Part shown: positions 33,401-41,990 of the stretch, in pieces
How positions within the stretch are numbered: position 1 is the stretch's first letter
Layout of the letters: the number at the start of each line of letters is the position of its first letter
Position numbers and translations under genes: made by a program
Notes under the pieces: generated by a model
What the model was told of the DNA's origin: nothing
Database searches by the model: none
What the model saw: only the letters and a program-made list of their open reading frames with translations
Assembly: GCF_004795255.1 (NCBI RefSeq)
Contig: NZ_SSBQ01000002.1
Location: 4,680,001 to 4,744,000, forward strand
Length of the DNA stretch: 64,000 bases
Direction: 5' to 3'
Origin: Streptomyces sp. RKND-216
GTDB taxonomy: Bacteria; Actinomycetota; Actinomycetes; Streptomycetales; Streptomycetaceae

Positions 33401-34014
33401 TACGGGTGCGCGCGTCCCGACCAATGCGGTTCCACCGCGTCCCACTCCTTCTCCCAACATGTGGCGTGGTGCCTCTCGAAGAGGCGGCGCAGTCCAACGT
33501 TGGCAGTGAGCGTCAGGGCGACGACGGCGCCGGCGGCCATGAGGCCCATCGCCCAGGCTTCGGCCTCGGGCGAGGGCCGGGCCTCCGGAGGGCTGGTGAG
33601 GCCACCGGCCCGGTCGAGCCAGACGCGTACGCGTTCGTTGCGCTCGGAGGCGGTGGGAACTTGGGCCGTACCGGTGTGGGTCTCACCGTCGGAGCCAGTC
33701 CAGCGGACCTGCGCCCATGTCGACGGGTCCCGGGTACCGGATTCCTGTGATTCCGTCGGATCCGTGACCACCCTCGCGGTGACTGCTCGTCGCTCCGCCA
33801 GCTCTGTCTGAACACGCGCCGTGTGCGCCGAGTGTCCGGCGTTCGCGGCCACGATGCCGGCGGTCACCGCGCCGACCACGAGTACCGCCGCCAGAATCAC
33901 TCGAAGCCACGACCACAGACGGTCGGAGGGGCGGCGCAGAGGGTTCTCGCGTCGCGAACTCCGGTGCGGTGGCGGTTCTGGTGCAGAAGGAAACGGTGAC
34001 CTACTCGGGTTCAT
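33400..34014 (-). CDS. Rv1733c-like two-helix membrane protein
   Basis: 204 residues. Helix 1 (about 39-58, VILAAVLVVGAVTAGIVAAN) and helix 2 (about 152-172, AWAMGLMAAGAVVALTLTAN) flank a soluble extracytoplasmic loop with QVRWTGSDGETHTGTAQVP and RVRVWLDRAGGLT. That is the layout of M. tuberculosis Rv1733c, a DosR-regulon protein of unknown function and common in Streptomyces hypoxia clusters. It follows the USP gene on the same strand by 31 bp, so the two are probably co-transcribed. Confidence 0.85.
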   Translation of the reverse strand: MNPSRSPFPSAPEPPPHRSSRRENPLRRPSDRLWSWLRVILAAVLVVGAVTAGIVAANAGHSAHTARVQTELAERRAVTARVVTDPTESQESGTRDPSTWAQVRWTGSDGETHTGTAQVPTASERNERVRVWLDRAGGLTSPPEARPSPEAEAWAMGLMAAGAVVALTLTANVGLRRLFERHHATCWEKEWDAVEPHWSGRAHP

Positions 34015-34045
34015 CGGATTCCCTTCCCCTTGCGACGCCCACGGT

Positions 34046-34921
34046 TCAGTCGTGGGGTACGACGGCCACCGGCGGTTCGGCGTGGTGCAGCACGGCGTGG
34101 GTGACGGAGCCGATGTGGGTGCCGAAGCGCGACCGGCGGTTGCGACGTCCGACGACGACGAGGGATGCGTCGGCGGAGGCGGTCAGGAGAGTGCGGGCCG
34201 GCCATCCGACGGGGGCCTGACAGGAGACGGTGGGACGGGGAAACTTCTCCTGCCACGGCAGGAGCAGCTTACGTACCGCTTCCGTCTTCTCTTCGACCAG
34301 TTCTTCCACCAGTCGGGGCGGGGCCGCGATCGGGCGTACCCCGAAGGCAGGCGGCAGTTCCCATCCGTGGACGACACGCAGAGCGGTTTCCCAGCGCTCC
34401 GCGGTCCGGAAGGCGAAGGAGAGGAGTTCGTCGGCGGACTCCTCCAGCTTGACTCCCAGTACGACCGGTCGTTGCTGAGGCTGCTGCGGTGCGTCGTCCT
34501 CGGCTTCCTGATTCCGTACGACCACCACGGGGCACCGCGCATGTGCGAGGGTGGGCAGTCCCACGGAGCCCACGAGGAATCCTGTGACCGGCCCCAGCCC
34601 CCGGGATCCGAGAACGAGCAGGTTGTCGCGGTCGCTGAAACTCACCAAGACCTTCGAAGGGCGCCCGGAGTAGTGATGCGTCGCTGTCCGCAGGCCGGGG
34701 TAGCGGCGGGCCAGGTCGGTCGCCGCCTCCCGGGTGGTCTCCTCCCCCCATTCGCGTTCGACCTCGTCGTCCATGAGGGGGGAGTAGGGGTAGGGGCCGG
34801 TCTCCCTGATCTGGACGAGGTTGAGTTCGGCGTCCCGGCTGAGGGCCTCTCGCGCAGCCCAGTCGACGGCCGCCCGACTCTCGCGCGAGCCGTCGATACC
34901 CACGGTGACGGTGGGAGTCAT
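34046..34921 (-). CDS. Tandem universal stress protein (2)
   Basis: 291 residues, two UspA domains. The first has VTVGIDGSRESRAAVDWAAR and the ATP loop GSRGLGPVTGFLVGSVG. The second has GRRNRRSRFGTHIGSVTHAV, where the glycine of the usual G-x2-G loop is an asparagine, so its ATP binding may be weak. The ATG has AGGAGG 6 bases upstream. An imperfect island motif lies 38 bp upstream of the start. It heads a unit with the Rv1733c-like gene. Confidence 0.9.
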   Translation of the reverse strand: MTPTVTVGIDGSRESRAAVDWAAREALSRDAELNLVQIRETGPYPYSPLMDDEVEREWGEETTREAATDLARRYPGLRTATHHYSGRPSKVLVSFSDRDNLLVLGSRGLGPVTGFLVGSVGLPTLAHARCPVVVVRNQEAEDDAPQQPQQRPVVLGVKLEESADELLSFAFRTAERWETALRVVHGWELPPAFGVRPIAAPPRLVEELVEEKTEAVRKLLLPWQEKFPRPTVSCQAPVGWPARTLLTASADASLVVVGRRNRRSRFGTHIGSVTHAVLHHAEPPVAVVPHD

Positions 34922-34958
34922 GGTCTACCTCCTGTCTGCAGCAAGCCGACGGGCACCC

Positions 34959-34972
34959 GGGCCACGGGTCTT
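34959..34972. promoter_or_regulatory. Imperfect island motif upstream of USP (2)
   Basis: GGGCC-ACGG-GTCTT on the plus strand reads as AAGAC-N4-GGCCC toward the gene, matching 8 of 10 fixed bases of the motif seen perfectly at 32206, 36417 and 36549. It ends 38 bp from the start codon. Confidence 0.35.
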
Positions 34973-35039
34973 CGTCTTCAGCGTCCGCCGTGCGAGGTGG
35001 GAGGTGGAGGGGCCACAGGTCCCTGCTCCGATCCGAGGG

Positions 35040-35537
35040 GCCCCGGCACGGGTCCCTCGAGGGTGTCGAGTACGTAGCAGCCGCCGGGCGCGCCGGTGAG
35101 CCAGGGGTACATCGCACCCGCGTGTCCGGCCGCCTGTGCCAACCTCAACCGCTCGTGGAAGCCGGCGGTGCCGGTAGGCGAGCAGGCCCCGGGAGACCTC
35201 CCGGCTTGCAGCGGTTGGCTGATGGCGCTGTCCCGTGAGGTGTGAACGGTCACGGCCTTCTTTAAGGTGACCGTGTGTCCCGGCACGACGGGCACGCTGA
35301 CCCGCTGCATCACGCTCCGCCGACGGGCGCGCGGCTCGGAGAACCCGGCTCCGGGAGAACCGGCCCGCTGCCGTGGTCCGCGGGCGCGGCTTCGGGAGCT
35401 GCCCCGCGCGTGGCGGAATAGCCGTTGCCCAGGGTGCACAGTGTCTCCCGCAGACGTTCTTGTTCCGGGGAGTAGCCCTGGTAGGTCCACGACCAGGCCG
35501 ACAAAGAGCCGGGGTCCTGAGGCGAGGGGTCGTTCAC
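35040..35537 (-). pseudogene. GH65 glycoside phosphorylase relic
   Basis: From a GTG that overlaps the stop of the HAD relic (GTGA), the frame reads WSWTYQGYSPEQERLRETLC, then TLGNGYSATRGAAPEA, the conserved N-terminus of family 65 trehalose/maltose/kojibiose phosphorylases. After a frame change come VPGHTVTLKKAVTVHTSRDS and, after a further gap, HERLRLAQAAGHAGAMYPW from the catalytic barrel. About 600 residues are missing. In Streptomyces a GH65 enzyme and a beta-phosphoglucomutase form an operon; both are broken here but the overlap is preserved. Confidence 0.7.
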
Positions 35538-36216
35538 GTCGCCGTCTCCGTGTGCGCGATGAGTTGATCGAGATCGTCGACGACGATGTCGGCGCCCCGC
35601 GAGCGGAGGTCGCCCGTGTGGGTGGGGGTTCTGCTGCGGACATCGAGCCGCCGCGCGGCCTCGAGGAAGAGCGCCGGGTCGGGTCTTCCCGGCAGGTTCA
35701 GCCTGGCCGCTTCGTTGCCGTCGACGACGGTGGTGAACAAGGCGAGGACCGCTGCCTTGTGCAGCAGTCCTCGGGCATGGCGGGAAGCGGAGACCGCTGC
35801 CATGGGGACGCGGAGTTCTGCCAGGGTGTGGAGCAGCTGCAGCGTCCCCGGCCAGGCGACGATGGCGCAGTGGCGCAGTGGCGCAGTGGCGCAGTGGCGC
35901 AGTGGCGCAGTGGCGCAGTGGCGCAGTCGGCACAGGAAGGCGCGTTCCTTGGCGGCCGCGAGCGCGTGAACGGTGGCGGACCCCGGCGGGTCGTCCGCCG
36001 TGCCCATCGGCAGTTCCAGGCCTCGTGTGGCGAGGAAGGACGCCACACCGTCCGTCCGGGCCCTGCCGTCCACGTAGCAGCGGTAGTCCTCGGCCGCGTC
36101 GAAGGGGACGCCCCCGTTGCGGCCAGGTAGTCGTCGAAGGCGTCCTTCCAGGCCGCCGCATGCACCTGCGCCGAGTCGGTGACCACGCCGTCCGTGTCGG
36201 AGATCATCGCGCGAAC
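35534..36216 (-). pseudogene. Beta-phosphoglucomutase-like HAD phosphatase, broken
   Basis: The start AMISDTDGVVTDSAQVHAAA (HAD motif I, with DTDG) is in one frame. A slip in a run of five G residues near 36110 moves the rest to another, VPFDAAEDYRCYVDGRARTD. The frame continues through a block encoding a repeated CATAPLRH from an 8-bp DNA repeat, then GTLQLLHTLAELRVPMAAVS, NLPGRPDPALFLEAARRLDV and a truncated end GADIVVDDLDQL. Motif IV is deleted. It normally converts beta-glucose 1-phosphate from the GH65 partner to glucose 6-phosphate. Confidence 0.75.
35864..35927. repeat. Eight perfect tandem copies of the 8-bp unit GGCGCAGT
   Basis: The unit is repeated eight times without error inside the broken HAD gene and is read as an eight-residue peptide repeat. 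Because 8 is not a multiple of 3, gain or loss of one unit would change the reading frame downstream. Confidence 0.95.
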
Positions 36217-36416
36217 CGCGTGGAGCGGCGGGGGCAAGGGGCAGCCGCACGGGGAAGGCCCTCCTTCCGCACGTCGTGTTCGCCGCACGCCGGGGTCAGC
36301 AAGCTTCCCGCCCCGGCGACGCTTCGGCGCACCGGACCGGACGGGCTGTGACGGTCCGGTCCCCACGGTGCCGCGGCTGCTCCTTCGGCATGCAGGGCCT
36401 TCCCGTACCGGACGCC

Positions 36417-36430
36417 GGGACCTGTGGCCC
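36417..36430. promoter_or_regulatory. Island motif GGGAC-CTGT-GGCCC
   Basis: Perfect match to the recurring motif. It is 215 bp before the cNMP-binding gene and about 200 bp before the divergent HAD relic, so it could have served either. Confidence 0.5.
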
Positions 36431-36548
36431 GATTCCCGTGGCGTTTCTCACCGGGGGCGTGCCGCACTGGTCGGGCGCGTCGCGGTGCGGCTCTCCGTCG
36501 GCGGAGGTCCGATGGACGGGGGAAGGCCGTGCTCTCAAGAGAGTCCTC

Positions 36549-36562
36549 GGGACGAGTGGCCC
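36549..36562. promoter_or_regulatory. Island motif GGGAC-GAGT-GGCCC
   Basis: Perfect match to the recurring motif, 69 bp before the cNMP-binding gene, the first gene of the cNMP-CBS unit. It agrees with the 36417 site at 12 of 14 bases. Confidence 0.55.
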
Positions 36563-36631
36563 CTACCGGTCGGCTCTGCCGCATTCCACGATGGTGGTGC
36601 AGGGGCCCGTGCCGCAGGGAGGTGAGTCCCA

Positions 36632-37105
36632 ATGGTGGAGGTCGGTCCTGTGCTGCTGGAAGCTCTTCCCCCAGCGGGCAGGGAGGCCCTGATGCGGGAG
36701 GCGAAGCCGGTGGAGTTCCCCGACGGTGCCCGGATCTTCCGTGAGGGGCAGCGAGCAGACCGCTTCTGGGTTCTGCGCAGTGGCTCGGTCCGTTTGGCGT
36801 GGGAGGTTCCGCTGCAGGCACCCGTGACGGTGGAGCGGCTGCATCGCGGGGAACTTGTGGGGTGGTCGTGGCTGTTTCCCCCGCACGAGTGGCATTTCAC
36901 CGCGCGGGCGGAAGGCCATGTCACGGCATGGGAGTTCGACGCTGCGGCGGCGCGTGAGTTGTGCGACTCCGATCCGGAGTTCGGCCGGTCTCTCGTATGG
37001 CAGGTGGCCCGCATCGTCGCGCATCGGCTGCAGACGGCTCGCATGCGTCTTCTGCACACGTACGGCCCATGGAGGCACGCCATGACGTCGGAGGGGGCGG
37101 AGTGA
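36632..37105 (+). CDS. Cyclic-nucleotide-binding-domain protein without a DNA-binding domain
   Basis: 157 residues, one Crp-type beta-roll. It shows FPDGARIFREGQRADRFWVL, RSGSVRLAWEVP and RLHRGELVGWSWLFPPHEWH, then the long helix (EFGRSLVWQVARIVAHRLQTARMRL). It stops where a Crp/Fnr helix-turn-helix would start, so it is a sensor only. The usual RxSA-like phosphate-binding motif is replaced by FPPHEWHF, so cAMP may not be the ligand. GGGAGG precedes the ATG, and its stop overlaps the CBS gene start in GTGA. Confidence 0.87.
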   Translation: MVEVGPVLLEALPPAGREALMREAKPVEFPDGARIFREGQRADRFWVLRSGSVRLAWEVPLQAPVTVERLHRGELVGWSWLFPPHEWHFTARAEGHVTAWEFDAAAARELCDSDPEFGRSLVWQVARIVAHRLQTARMRLLHTYGPWRHAMTSEGAE

Positions 37106-37827
37106 AGCACTCTCCTCATGTAGTGAACGACGTGATGACCCACACGGTGGTCGCGGTGGGTCCTGACGCCTCGTTCAAGGAGATCGTGGAAACGATGGAG
37201 AAGTGGAAGGTCAGTGCGCTGCCGGTGCTGGAAGGTGACGGCAGGGTCGTGGGGGTGGTCTCGGAGGCCGATCTGCTCTTCAAGGAGGAGTACCGGAACG
37301 GTCCGCCGACCCTCGCTGACGAGGCGCGGTATCCCGGGGACTTCGTGAAGGCCGGAGCACTGGTGGCTCACGATCTGATGACGGCGCCCGCAGTGTCGGT
37401 ACGTTCGGATTCGACGCTGGCCCAGGCGGCGCGCGCGATGGCCCGCCGACGGCTCAAGCGCTTGCCGGTCGTCGATGCAGAGGGGCACCTGACGGGAATC
37501 GTCAGCCGGAGTGATCTGTTGAAGGTGTTCCTGCGTTCCGACGAGGGCATCGCCGAGGAAGTCCGTGAACAGGTGATCGCTCCGCTGTTCCCGTTCGAAG
37601 AGGCGACGGTGCACGTGACCGTCGAGGGAGGCGTGGTGACGTTCCTCGGCTGGTTCCGGGACACTTCCCTGGTTCCCATGGCGGCACGCATGGCTCGCTC
37701 CGTCGAGGGAGTGGTCGATGTCGACTTCCGCCTCAGCCACCCGGGCGACGCACCGGGCCGTACGCTGCCTGGAGAGCGGAGAGCTGCTGCGTCACCGGGA
37801 CGTTCCGGCGATGATGAGGCTACGTAA
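37102..37827 (+). CDS. CBS-pair protein with BON domain (1)
   Basis: 241 residues. CBS 1 is about 7-65 (VVNDVMTHTVVAVGPDASFK, LPVLEGDGRVVGVVSEADLL). CBS 2 is about 90-150 (HDLMTAPAVSVRSDSTLAQA, RLKRLPVVDAEGHLTGIVSR). A BON domain is about 155-220 (VHVTVEGGVVTFLGWFRDTS, VPMAARMARSVEGVVDVDFR). CBS pairs bind adenine nucleotides and BON domains contact membranes or partners. The GTG start overlaps the cNMP gene by 4 bp, so the two sensors are co-translated. Hypoxic induction is inferred from context. Confidence 0.9.
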   Translation: MKHSPHVVNDVMTHTVVAVGPDASFKEIVETMEKWKVSALPVLEGDGRVVGVVSEADLLFKEEYRNGPPTLADEARYPGDFVKAGALVAHDLMTAPAVSVRSDSTLAQAARAMARRRLKRLPVVDAEGHLTGIVSRSDLLKVFLRSDEGIAEEVREQVIAPLFPFEEATVHVTVEGGVVTFLGWFRDTSLVPMAARMARSVEGVVDVDFRLSHPGDAPGRTLPGERRAAASPGRSGDDEAT

Positions 37828-37852
37828 CCGCTCCTCCTCGAGGTGACTGGCG

Positions 37853-38560
37853 ATGCCCGACACAGGTGCTCATCCGGCCGCGGCCCCCGAACAACCGCTC
37901 CGTGTGTTCCTGCTCGACGACCACGAGGTCGTCCGGCGTGGCCTGAGTGATCTCCTGGGAAGCGAATCCGACATCGAGGTGGTGGGTGAGGCCTCCACCG
38001 CCGATCAGGCTCTCGCTCGAGTGCCCGCCCTCCGGCCCGACGTGGCGGTCCTGGACGTGAGGCTGCCGGACGGCAACGGGATCGTCGTGTGCCGGGAACT
38101 GCGTTCGCGGATGCCGCATCTCGCGTGCCTGATGCTCACTTCCTTCGACGACGACGACGCTCTGCTCGATGCGATTCTGGCCGGAGCCGCCGGGTACGTT
38201 CTCAAGCAGATCAAGGGATCCGATCTGCTTGCCGCCGTGCGGACGGTCGCAGCGGGGCAGTCGATGCTGGACCCGGCGACGACCGGTCGGCTGATGAACA
38301 GCCTGCGGGGAGAGACGCAGGAACCCGCGGAGCAGGAGAGCCTGGCAGGTCTCTCGACGCGCGAGCGCGAGATCCTGGCACTGATCGGCGAGGGCTTGAC
38401 CAACCGGCAGATCGGGAAGCGGCTCTATCTGTCGGAGAAGACCGTAAAGAACAACATCTCCCGGTTGCTGAGCAAGCTGGGTGTGGAGCGCCGGGTGCAG
38501 GCGGCGGTGATCGCGACGCAGTCGGGTCTCCGTCCGGCGCCGGAAGAGCACCGGGGCTGA
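37853..38560 (+). CDS. devR: DevR/DosR-like response regulator
   Basis: 235 residues. The receiver domain starts [20 protein letters not shown] with the acceptor in [13 protein letters not shown], then [20 protein letters not shown] and [13 protein letters not shown], followed by a LuxR helix-turn-helix ([40 protein letters not shown]). The [17 protein letters not shown] and EKTVKNN-S segments match mycobacterial DosR/DevR and Streptomyces OsdR, which turn on hypoxia and dormancy genes. The kinase is encoded convergently 64 bp downstream. It probably acts through the GGGAC-N4-GGCCC sites. Confidence 0.92.
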   Translation: MPDTGAHPAAAPEQPLRVFLLDDHEVVRRGLSDLLGSESDIEVVGEASTADQALARVPALRPDVAVLDVRLPDGNGIVVCRELRSRMPHLACLMLTSFDDDDALLDAILAGAAGYVLKQIKGSDLLAAVRTVAAGQSMLDPATTGRLMNSLRGETQEPAEQESLAGLSTREREILALIGEGLTNRQIGKRLYLSEKTVKNNISRLLSKLGVERRVQAAVIATQSGLRPAPEEHRG

Positions 38561-38624
38561 CGAGGGCGCGTGGGGTTCGCGGAGGCCGGAGCGGCCGGCT
38601 TCCCCCGGCTCCGGCCGGACGGGA

Positions 38625-40346
38625 TCAGCCCGGTCCACCGGTCAGTGGAGCGGACCATTCCAGGGAGGTGCCGCCCTCGCGCCGCCTGGACACGCGGAGG
38701 CGACCACCGAGTTTCTCTGCGCGCTCGGCCAGATTCCGCAGGCCGCTGCGCCGGCCCCCGTTCTCCGGCATGCCCACCCCGTCGTCCTCCACCGACAGGA
38801 TCGCCGAGCCGTTCGCCGCGGTCAGGGAGACCTCCACGGCGGCCGCCCCCGCGTGCCGGACCACGTTGGTAAGGGCCTCCCTCAGGACTGCTTCGACGGC
38901 GTCGGCGACATCTGCGGGGACGTCGGTGTCGATCAGTCCATGCATGCGCAGCGCGGGGGTGAAGCCAAGGGGTGCCACCGCGTCTTCCACGGCCTTGACG
39001 ATTCTCGACCGCAGCCCGTTCTTCCCGGTTCCTTCTCGTCGGCGCAGCCCGAAGATCGTGGAACGGATGATCCTCGTCGTCTCATCCAGGTCGTCGACTG
39101 CCCGGAGCAGTCGCTCGCGTGCCTCGGTGTGTTCGACGAAGCGCAGTGCGCTCTGCACCGAGATCCCGGTGGCGAACAGGCGCTGGATGGCAAGGTCGTG
39201 CAGGTCCCGTGCGATGCGGTCCCGGTCCTCGAGCAGGGTGATCTGCTCGGCGTCGCGTCGACGGTCGGCGAGTTCCATCGCCAGTGCGGCCTGCCCCGCG
39301 TAAGCGAGGAGAGGGGCGGTCTCCAGGTCGGTGAAGACGGCGAGGGGGTCTTTGCGCGCCAGGAGGAGCACTCCGCGGGCTCCGTCTTCGGCAGCCATGG
39401 GCACGGCGGCGGCGGGGCCGAAGGCACGCCAACGTGGGGGGCCGGCCGTGATGCGGGGGTCGCGGGAGATGTTGTGGCTCGTGATGGGCCTTCCGGCAGC
39501 GACGGCGGCGCCCGCGAACGACCCGCGGCGCGGGAGGACGAGCCCTTGGTGTCGTTCGGCCTCTGCTCCTGTGGCCAGCGCCACCCGCAGGGTGCTCGGG
39601 TCGTCTTCGACGAGTGCGAGGGCGCCCAGGTCTGCTTTCAGAATCCGACGAGCGTGATCGACGATGAGTTCCAGGACTGCCGGTTCCTCGGTCCCGGAGA
39701 GCAGGCTGGCGGTGACTTCCGCGTTGGCTTCCAGCCATCGTTGCCGGTTGCGGGCCTGCTCGTACAGCCTGGCGTTGTCGACGGCTATGCCGGCGGCGAC
39801 AGCCAGAGTGGACAGGACCGCTTCGTCTTCGCTGTCGAACTCCCGGCCGTCCCGCTTCCCGGCGAGGTACAGGTTCCCGAACACTTCTCCGCGGATCTTC
39901 ACCGGTACGCCGAGGAAGGTGTGCATGGGTGGGTGCCGCGGCGGAAAGCCCCGGGAGGCCGGGTGGCGGGAGATCTCGGCAAGGCGCAGGGGCTCGGGGT
40001 GGCGGATGAGTTCGCCGAGAAGACCATGGCCAGTGGGCAGGGGGCCGATGGCTTCGATCTGCTCCTGGGTGAGCCCCACGGGCACGAACTGCGACAGCCC
40101 TCCCTCCTCCCCGATGACCCCGAGGGCGCCGTACTCGGCATCGACGAGGACCGTTGCCGCCTCGACGATCCGTCGCAGGGCCTGAGGGAGATCGAGTTCG
40201 CTCCCTACGGACAACACCGCTTCGAGCAGATGATGAATGCGGTCGCGGGTACCGCGCATCGCCTCGATGCGCGCCTGCAGCTCCTCCAGCAACTGGTCCA
40301 AGTGGAGTCGCGGCAGGTGGTCGGGGGTTCGGCTGTCCTGGGTCAC
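38625..40346 (-). CDS. devS: DevS/DosS-like two-GAF sensor histidine kinase
   Basis: 573 residues, soluble. GAF-A (about 50-195) holds FPPRHPPMHTFLGVPVKIRG, with H138 where DosS/DevS carry the haem-binding histidine in HPPM-TFLG. GAF-B is about 215-355. The HisKA_3 box is DRDRIARDLHDLAIQRLFAT and the ATPase has REALTNVVRHAGAAA and DDGVGMPENGGRRSGLRNLA. DosS-type kinases sense oxygen, NO, CO or redox state. GTG at 40346 follows GGAGGG. It pairs with the DevR-like regulator although the genes face each other. Confidence 0.92.
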   Translation of the reverse strand: MTQDSRTPDHLPRLHLDQLLEELQARIEAMRGTRDRIHHLLEAVLSVGSELDLPQALRRIVEAATVLVDAEYGALGVIGEEGGLSQFVPVGLTQEQIEAIGPLPTGHGLLGELIRHPEPLRLAEISRHPASRGFPPRHPPMHTFLGVPVKIRGEVFGNLYLAGKRDGREFDSEDEAVLSTLAVAAGIAVDNARLYEQARNRQRWLEANAEVTASLLSGTEEPAVLELIVDHARRILKADLGALALVEDDPSTLRVALATGAEAERHQGLVLPRRGSFAGAAVAAGRPITSHNISRDPRITAGPPRWRAFGPAAAVPMAAEDGARGVLLLARKDPLAVFTDLETAPLLAYAGQAALAMELADRRRDAEQITLLEDRDRIARDLHDLAIQRLFATGISVQSALRFVEHTEARERLLRAVDDLDETTRIIRSTIFGLRRREGTGKNGLRSRIVKAVEDAVAPLGFTPALRMHGLIDTDVPADVADAVEAVLREALTNVVRHAGAAAVEVSLTAANGSAILSVEDDGVGMPENGGRRSGLRNLAERAEKLGGRLRVSRRREGGTSLEWSAPLTGGPG

Positions 40347-40611
40347 CGGCCCTCCAGAGGTACCCGAAACGCGTCGGAGACTCTCAGAACAACCGTAGCG
40401 GTTCGTCTTCGGCGGCGCTGCCGAAGACACCGCACGCGAGACCCTGCGTAGTCATCTCGATGCCTTGCGTAACGAGAAGAGGGGCAGTCCAACGACCAGA
40501 TGCGTCACCGGTGCCACGCACGCCGACAGCGGCCGGGCCCCTCGACGCCGCCCTCACACGCCGCGTGGCGGTGCGCGCCCCGTCCGCCGAGGACTCGCCC
40601 GCTGCCCGGCG

Positions 40612-41610
40612 TCAGGGCTCGATGACGAGAACGTCCGTGACCGGTCGGCGCGGAGCGCCGGTTCCGCGAGGGCCGTACCCCAGACGCATCAGCATCTGCA
40701 CATGTCCCACCCCGGTCATGGGGTCCTTCAGCGGCCACCGCGTGTCGGTCCACTCGAGCGCTTCGGTGGCGAAGGAGGTGGCCACGTCGTGGAGGGTCGC
40801 GGTGAGCAGGACACGTTCCATGGCCTGTCCGGCGCGCAGCCAGTCCGTGGGGCCGTCGTAGTAGGTGCTGATCAACGCGACCTGCGGGTGGTTCTCGAAC
40901 GATGTGGCACCCAGGTCGGACGAAGGGTGATTCCCGGCGAAGTCGCGCACCGGCGCCCGTCCTCCTCGCCGGCGCGGCCCGAACGCGTATTGCGGCACTC
41001 CGTCGGTCGCAATGTCCGAGGCTGCCGCTCCGACACGTGTCCAGCGTGCCAGTTCTTCGGCTCGTCCGGGGTCCTCCCTGTTCCGCGACGCCCCCTCCTG
41101 AGCGAGTTCGAGCACCCATCGCAGGTGCCAGTCGGAGGGGAAGGTCAAGATCGCACCCTCCCGGGCGGCCGCTTCGATCAGCTCGCTGCGGATATGGTCG
41201 GGAAGGGGTTTCGGGGCGAACGGATAGCGGCTGGTATGGCGCCGGGCGACGGCCGGATGGAGCACGGCCAGATCCTCGTCGGCGCCGAGTGAAGGGGAGG
41301 TGAGGCGCACTGTGGCCATCCGTTCCGGCTCGTCGCCGCTGGGCCGCAGCCGGGTGAGGGTGGAGTGCCCGGCCTGGCATGCCGCGGCGCGCAGGTTCAG
41401 CAGCGCGGCACCGCATCCGATGTGCAGTGCCCGTGCCTGGGGGTCGGTGTGCGGCAGGGCCCGGGTGAAGTCGCCGTAGAGGTGGAAGGTCGCGGTGCTG
41501 CGGGTGTAGCGGAAGCGCCACGGCTGGGCGTTGTGCAGCGAGGGGGCAGCGACTGCGGCTTGAGCCAGTGCCCGCACATGCTGGTCATCGGCTGGCGGCG
41601 TCTGCTTCAC
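40612..41610 (-). CDS. Acg-family nitroreductase-like protein
   Basis: 332 residues. The N-terminus holds AAVAAPSLHNAQPWRFRYTR, the FMN-binding start of the family. The second half has HTSRYPFAPKPLPDHIRSEL, ATSFENHPQVALISTYYDGP, DWLRAGQAMERVLLTATLHD and the end RLGYGPRGTGAPRRPVTDVL. This is the Acg (Rv2032) branch, FMN proteins lacking the usual dimer partner segment; Acg is strongly DosR-dependent in M. tuberculosis and may sequester flavin. Start is GTG with a GAGGAG site. Confidence 0.9.
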   Translation of the reverse strand: MKQTPPADDQHVRALAQAAVAAPSLHNAQPWRFRYTRSTATFHLYGDFTRALPHTDPQARALHIGCGAALLNLRAAACQAGHSTLTRLRPSGDEPERMATVRLTSPSLGADEDLAVLHPAVARRHTSRYPFAPKPLPDHIRSELIEAAAREGAILTFPSDWHLRWVLELAQEGASRNREDPGRAEELARWTRVGAAASDIATDGVPQYAFGPRRRGGRAPVRDFAGNHPSSDLGATSFENHPQVALISTYYDGPTDWLRAGQAMERVLLTATLHDVATSFATEALEWTDTRWPLKDPMTGVGHVQMLMRLGYGPRGTGAPRRPVTDVLVIEP

Positions 41611-41990
41611 GGCCGATCTCCTCGACTGCTGTAGTGGCCCCCGGCTGGATGGAGGACGGGTCGAGGGTTCGTCCGCTTCTCGCGGACCCTGATCGCGCGG
41701 TGAGCGGCCGGGAACGTCCGTTTCTCCGCGCCTACCGGTGGGCCCCCGACCCGCTTCTCAGTGCACCGCGTCGGCGGTCGGCGTGCCAGGGGCCGACCGG
41801 CCTCGTTCTGACAGGGCCGGACGGGCGGGGGCCTCGTCGGGCGGCGGGGAATTCTCAGCTGTGCCCGGTGCGCCGCATGCCCGAGCAGGTACCGAAGGTC
41901 CCCAGGCCCGCACCCGCTCGGCCCTCGCCGGCCATGCCGCAGGAACGGCACCGTGAAGACGAGAGCACCAGCGCATCCAGGGAGGACGCC
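41611..41990. other. 380-bp gap without a recognisable gene
   Basis: The gap lies between the divergent Acg gene and the Hsp20 relic. Frames here show no domain or ribosome site. AGGTC-CCCA-GGCCC at 41896-41909 matches 8 of 10 fixed positions of the island motif, 82 bp before the relic's start. Confidence 0.5.

Larger units (their letters stand above)
36217..36631. other. 415-bp divergent regulatory gap
   Basis: The gap lies between the HAD/GH65 relics (minus) and the cNMP-CBS-DevR genes (plus). It holds two perfect GGGAC-N4-GGCCC elements and no recognisable gene. Confidence 0.6.

Noticed and set aside
35864..35927. CRISPR array
   Set aside because: The eight repeats are 8 bp and directly abut with no spacers, and no cas gene is present. 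It is a simple tandem repeat.
41611..41990. Plus-strand frame running from the Acg gene promoter into the Hsp20 relic
   Set aside because: It lacks a ribosome site and any domain before the Hsp20-like start at 41991, which has its own GGAGG.
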